DNA from: Streptomyces sp. NBC_01296
GTDB taxonomy: Bacteria; Actinomycetota; Actinomycetes; Streptomycetales; Streptomycetaceae
Direction of reading: 5' to 3'
Assembly (NCBI RefSeq): GCF_035984415.1
Contig: NZ_CP130720.1
Span: 806,001-870,000 of the forward strand
Length of the DNA: 64,000 nt
Part shown: positions 60,775-64,000 of the stretch, piece after piece
How positions within the stretch are numbered: the first letter of the stretch is position 1
Layout: every line of letters begins with the position of its first letter
Program-made: the position numbers and the translations under genes
Notes under the pieces: model-generated
Database searches by the model: none
Told to the model about the DNA's origin: nothing
The model's input: only the letters and a program-made list of their open reading frames with translations

Positions 60775-60796
60775 CGGCAGGCTTCGCCTGAGAGCA

Positions 60797-60856
60797 CGCC
60801 CATGGCGGCGTACACCACACTCCGAAACACGAGTGTGGTGTACGCCGCCATGGGCG
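60797..60856. promoter_or_regulatory. 26-base perfect inverted repeat
   Basis: Arms at 60797-60822 and 60831-60856 are exact complements around CGAAACAC; the inner part reads GTACACCACACTC / GAGTGTGGTGTAC. It begins 23 bases past the lipoprotein stop and ends near the -35 position of the next gene. It can act as a terminator, as a large operator, or both. Confidence 0.85.
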
Positions 60857-60873
60857 CGGCTGCCCGCCCTCCC

Positions 60874-60888
60874 TACTGTTCAGCCATG
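60874..60888 (+). promoter_or_regulatory. -10 element of a probable leaderless promoter
   Basis: TACTGT (60874-60879) is six bases before ATG 60886, and no ribosome site is present. The upstream ATG at 60802 lies inside the inverted repeat and is not used. Confidence 0.5.
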
Positions 60889-61644
60889 ACGAGCCAACTT
60901 CCCTTCCTGCGGGAGCGCGTCGCGCTGGTGACCGGCGGCGGCAGCGGAATCGGCCGGGCCTGTGCGATCGCCCTGGCCGAGGCGGGCGCCACCGTGCACG
61001 TGGTCGACATCGGCGAGGAGTCGGCCCGGAGCGTCGCCGCGCTCGTCGGCGGGCAGGCGCACGCGGTCGACCTCGCCGACCCCGCCGCGATCGAGGGGCT
61101 GCCCGCTGCGGTGGACGTCCTGGTCAACAGCGCCGGCCTGCAACACGTCGCCCCCATCACGGACTTCCCGGCCGAGCGGTTCGCCCGGATCCAGCAGGTG
61201 ATGGTCACCGCGCCGTTCCTGCTGCTGCGCCACGTGCTGCCGCACATGTACGCGGCCGGCTGGGGCCGGGTGGTCAACATCTCCAGCGTCCACGGGCTGC
61301 GCGCCAGCGCCTACAAGTCCGCCTATGTGGCCGCCAAGCACGGCCTGGAGGGGCTCAGCAAGGTCACCGCGCTCGAGAGCGCCCCGTACGGCGTGACCAG
61401 CAACTGCATCAGCCCCGGGTACGTACGCACGCCCCTGGTCGAGGCCCAGATCGAGCAGCAGGCCGCCGCGCACGGCATCGGCCCCGGCGACGTGCTGTCC
61501 GAGGTGCTGCTCACCCGGTCCTCGATCAAGCGCCTGATCGAGCCCGAGGAGGTCGCGGCGGCCGCGGTGTGGCTGTGCGGGCCCCATGCCGGGTACCTCA
61601 CCGGATCCTCCATCCCCCTCGACGGGGGGTGGACCGCCACCTGA
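60886..61644 (+). CDS. 3-Hydroxybutyrate dehydrogenase (SDR)
   Basis: This is a 252-residue NAD-dependent short-chain dehydrogenase. The TGGGSGIG nucleotide loop (16-23), NSAGLQHVAPITDFP (the QHVAPI block is typical of this enzyme), catalytic Ser in NISSVHGL, and YVAAK (Tyr-x3-Lys) are present. The final part GYLTGSSIPLDGGWTAT is standard. It oxidises (R)-3-hydroxybutyrate to acetoacetate. The neighbouring depolymerase-like lipoprotein suggests use of external or stored polyhydroxybutyrate. Confidence 0.9.
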   Translation: MTSQLPFLRERVALVTGGGSGIGRACAIALAEAGATVHVVDIGEESARSVAALVGGQAHAVDLADPAAIEGLPAAVDVLVNSAGLQHVAPITDFPAERFARIQQVMVTAPFLLLRHVLPHMYAAGWGRVVNISSVHGLRASAYKSAYVAAKHGLEGLSKVTALESAPYGVTSNCISPGYVRTPLVEAQIEQQAAAHGIGPGDVLSEVLLTRSSIKRLIEPEEVAAAAVWLCGPHAGYLTGSSIPLDGGWTAT

Positions 61645-61760
61645 AGCGGGACGGCCACCAAAAATTAACTACCGATCAGTAGACACGGGAGGGCGAGCAT
61701 GCGGATTCTGGCCCCGTACATGTCATTTCAGCCAATGAAGCCAATGAGGAGCGCCCCCAC

Positions 61761-62435
61761 ATGCGCAGCACCCGCGCCCGCATCCGCACGCTCGGAACCG
61801 CCACCGGCACGGCCGCGGCCACCGCCGTCCTGATGCTGGCCCCTGTCGCCTCCGCCCAGGCCGCCCCGGTTCCCACCCCGGCTCCGGCCGCCGCCCCGAC
61901 CGCCTCCGCGCCCGGCGGCAACGCGCTCATCCGCGGTATCGACTACGGCACGTGGAAGCGCGATGTCGCCGCCGTCATGGCCACGGCCCGCCCGTACGTC
62001 GAGCAGCGCATCGCCCAGTCGCCCGCCGGCGAGAAGCCCGCGATCGTCCTCGACATCGACAACTCTTCGCTGGAGACGGACTTCCACTGGTTCTGGACGT
62101 TCCCGACCCCGGCGATCTCCGAGGTCCGCGACCTGACCCGGTACGCGAACGAGCGCGGTGTCGCCATCATCTTCGTCACCGCCCGACCGGGGATCATCCA
62201 GTCCCTCACCGAGCACAACCTCAAGGCGGTCGGCTACCCCGTCTCGGACCTGTACGTCCGGGACCTGCCGGACCTCTTCAGCGAGGTCAGCGCCTACAAG
62301 ACGGCCAAGCGCGCCGAGATCGAGGCCCGCGGCTACACGATCATCGCCAACATCGGCAACAACAACAGCGATCTGGTCGGCGGCCACGCGGAGCGCACCT
62401 TCAAGCTGCCGGACTACGACGGCAAGCTCTCCTAG
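61761..62435 (+). CDS. Secreted HAD-superfamily acid phosphatase
   Basis: This is a 224-residue precursor; GAGGAGC precedes ATG 61761. The signal peptide ends near AQAAP (residue 35). HAD motif I is IVLDIDNSSLET, motif II Thr is in IIFVTARP, Lys is in SAYKTAKR, and motif IV acidic residues are in NIGNNNSDLVGG. It is of the acid phosphatase class B/plant VSP type. It removes phosphate from organic esters outside the cell, likely for phosphate scavenging. Confidence 0.9.
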   Translation: MRSTRARIRTLGTATGTAAATAVLMLAPVASAQAAPVPTPAPAAAPTASAPGGNALIRGIDYGTWKRDVAAVMATARPYVEQRIAQSPAGEKPAIVLDIDNSSLETDFHWFWTFPTPAISEVRDLTRYANERGVAIIFVTARPGIIQSLTEHNLKAVGYPVSDLYVRDLPDLFSEVSAYKTAKRAEIEARGYTIIANIGNNNSDLVGGHAERTFKLPDYDGKLS

Positions 62436-62463
62436 CCGTTTTCGGCCCCGCCGCCCGGGGTCC

Positions 62464-62503
62464 CCGCCGCCAGCCGCCCGCATGCCGAGGCGGCCGGCGG
62501 CGG
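62464..62503 (+). terminator. Hairpin after the phosphatase gene
   Basis: CCGCCGCCAGCCGCC pairs with GGCGGCCGGCGGCG, with one internal mismatch, about 30 bases past the stop. The gap up to 62673 otherwise contains only the metE remnant's leader. Confidence 0.55.
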
Positions 62504-62673
62504 CGCGCCGAAGAAGCGGGACCTCTCCTGATTCCGGTGACCTCGTGGGCGGGTCGGCGTGCACCTTCAGGCGGCCACTTGTCGGTCCGTCCGGTTCGTC
62601 ACCCCTTCGCCCCGGCTCCGTCCCCGGGATCCGCCGCAAGACACGCACACGCATGCTCGCGAAGGAGAGTCAC

Positions 62674-63887
62674 GTGACAACCGATTCCGCTGCCACGGCC
62701 GTACGCGCCACCGTGTACGGATACCCCCGCCAGGGGCCGAACCTGGAACTGAAGAAGGCCGTCGAGGGCTGCTGGAACGGCCGCGTCGGCGCCTAAGCGC
62801 TCCGGGAGACCGCCCGCGCACTGCGCCGGAGCGCCTGGCAGCAGTTGGCCGATGCCGGTATCCACGAGGTCCCGACCGGCGACTTCTCGTACTACGAGCA
62901 CGTACTGGACACCAGTCTCATGGTCGGCGCCGTCCCCGCCCGCCACCGCGCCGCCGCGCCCGTACCGCGGCGATCGGCGAAGCCGATGCCCGCCGTCCCC
63001 AGCCGTACGCCGAACGTGCCGCCGCCCAGCGCGCCCTCCTGGGCCTGCCGCTGCTGCCGACCACGACCATCGGCTCCTTCCCGCAGACCGCCGAACTGCG
63101 CACCGCCCGCGCCGACCTGCGCCCGGGCCGGATCGGCACGGCCGGTTACGAGGAGCGCATCGAGGACGAGATCCGCGAGGTCATCGCCTTCCAGGAGAAG
63201 GCCGGCCTGGACGTCCTCGTGCACGGCGAGCCCGAACGAAACGACATGGTCCAGTACTTCGCCGAGCAGCTCACCGGGTACCTGGCCACCCGGCACGGCT
63301 GGGTCCAGTCGTACGGCACCCGCTACGTCCGCCCGCCCCTCCTGGCCGGGGACATCTCCCGTCCCGATCCGATGACCGTGCGCTGGACGACGTACGCCCC
63401 GGCGCAGACGGCCCGGCCGGTCAGGGGCATACTGACCGGCCCGGTCACCATGCTCGCGTGGTCCTTCGTACGGGACGACCAACCGCTCGGGGACACGGCA
63501 CGGCAGGTGGCGCTCGCCCTGCGCGACGAGGTCGAGGACCTGGAGGCCGCGGGCACTTCGGTGATCCAGGTGGACGAGCCCGCACTGCGGGAGACGCTGC
63601 CGCTGCGCGCCGCCGACCGTGCCGAGTACCTGGCGTGGGCCACCGAGGCCTTCCGGCTCACCGTCTCCGGGGTGCGGCCGGACACGCAGATCCACGCGCC
63701 GCGCATCCCGTCCGCCGAGGAGGCGGCCGCGCTGCTGCGCAGGGGGCTCGAGGCCATTGCGGCCGAGCGGCTGTGGGTCAACCCCGACTGCGGTCTGAAG
63801 ACCCGCGGCTGGCCCGAGACCCGTGCCTCCCTGGCGAACCTGGTGGCGGCGGCCCGCGAAGTCCGAGGTGAACTCCCCGCCTCCTGA
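62674..63887 (+). pseudogene. metE: Decayed cobalamin-independent methionine synthase
   Basis: An intact AAGGAGAG and GTG 62674 begin a normal MetE N-terminus ([19 protein letters not shown]). TAA at 62794-62796 then stops it after 40 codons. In-frame homology continues past the stop to ARHRAA (about 62950). There a deletion of roughly a thousand bases joins it, out of frame, to the C-terminal domain ([28 protein letters not shown]). A third lesion near 63690 removes about 55 codons, so QIH runs straight into [10 protein letters not shown] and the zinc ligands in HMCYAEF are lost. MetE normally methylates homocysteine from methyl-THF; this copy cannot. metE is dispensable where the B12-dependent MetH is present. 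Confidence 0.93.
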
Positions 63888-63916
63888 GCGGTCCTGACTG
63901 CCCGTACGATGCGTCT

Positions 63917-63943
63917 GCTCCGGCCCGTCCCGCGGGCCGGAGC
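63917..63943. terminator. Hairpin terminator after the metE remnant
   Basis: GCTCCGGCCCG (63917-63927) and CGGGCCGGAGC (63933-63943) pair perfectly around TCCCG, 30 bases past the remnant's stop. Confidence 0.8.
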
Positions 63944-63972
63944 CATACGTTCCGCCGTGCCCGCTGCGGGGC

Positions 63973-64000
63973 TCAGGTCCACCGCTTCAGGGGCGGATCC
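63973..64000 (-). CDS. Possible C-terminal end of a gene entering from the right
   Basis: On the minus strand the last bases read in frame as DPPLKRWT then TGA (63973-63975). This would place a convergent gene end just after the hairpin at 63917-63943. Only nine codons are visible, so this is no more than a possibility. Confidence 0.2.

Noticed and set aside
62436..62673. A cobalamin riboswitch upstream of metE, as often found in this genus
   Set aside because: I looked for the B12-box type conserved core and pairing arms and did not find a convincing set; only a GC-rich hairpin and the ribosome site are visible. A covariance-model search would settle it.

Overview
The window is a stretch of linear-chromosome-type DNA from a Streptomyces (or very close actinomycete). 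The grounds are a very high GC content, the strong G/C bias at third codon positions, GTG starts and ATGA/GTGA stop-start overlaps, and several families that are characteristically streptomycete (RNase Sa, DUF4360, DUF5997, DUF6296, SAV_915-type, I36 inhibitor). A single rare TTA leucine codon, the bldA signature, sits at codon 4 of one hydrolase. No rRNA, tRNA, CRISPR array or complete insertion sequence was seen.

Region 1 (1-4.4 kb) is a same-strand set: a cytochrome P450 (cut by the window edge), a class 3-type lipase, a cyclooxygenase/alpha-dioxygenase-like haem protein with a Tyr-x-x-His pair, and a translationally coupled WXG100-like protein. It looks like a bacterial oxylipin (oxygenated fatty acid) locus and is the most exciting candidate system here. 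Region 2 (4.4-11.6 kb) holds a core-deleted alpha/beta hydrolase, an ArsR/CDF metal-efflux pair, a VOC protein beside a short UvrA-like ABC protein, a SAV_915-type protein and a diaminopimelate decarboxylase whose stop codon lies inside a 79-bp inverted-repeat element.

Region 3 (11.7-26.7 kb) is mixed housekeeping and secreted functions. It carries a flavin monooxygenase, a TetR/DUF4386 divergent pair with two clear operators, a Sua5/YciO protein, secreted RNase Sa, a maltokinase-cap-like protein, an L,D-transpeptidase and two tandem DUF4360 secreted proteins. It also has a receptor-type Ser/Thr kinase, a class II glutamine amidotransferase, a polysaccharide deacetylase, and an unexplained ~640-bp non-coding gap at 24.3-25.0 kb.

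Region 4 (26.7-41.8 kb, minus strand) is a complete actinobacterial high-affinity [NiFe]-hydrogenase locus (group 1h, formerly group 5). It begins with hypX, then small and large subunits, a NifU-like protein, DUF5947, DUF6084, a 479-residue unknown, a maturation protease, a 34-residue DUF6893 microprotein and hypABFCDE. Most junctions overlap by 1-8 bases. It has everything expected for making the NiFe(CN)2CO site aerobically and for oxidising trace H2 in the cytoplasm.

Region 5 (42-64 kb) contains a protease inhibitor, the TTA-containing hydrolase, a NIPSNAP protein, and a membrane receptor/P-loop NTPase pair of unknown role. Next come a site-2 protease with CBS domains, a PP2C phosphatase, a LysR effector domain without a DNA-binding domain facing DUF5997, a cytoplasmic GH16-like protein, a hemerythrin-like protein and a Tat-exported beta-carbonic anhydrase. 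A two-component system follows with a perfect operator-like palindrome, then a LysR/beta-lactamase-fold pair. The region ends with a depolymerase-like lipoprotein beside 3-hydroxybutyrate dehydrogenase, a HAD acid phosphatase, and a metE pseudogene carrying an in-frame stop and two deletions.
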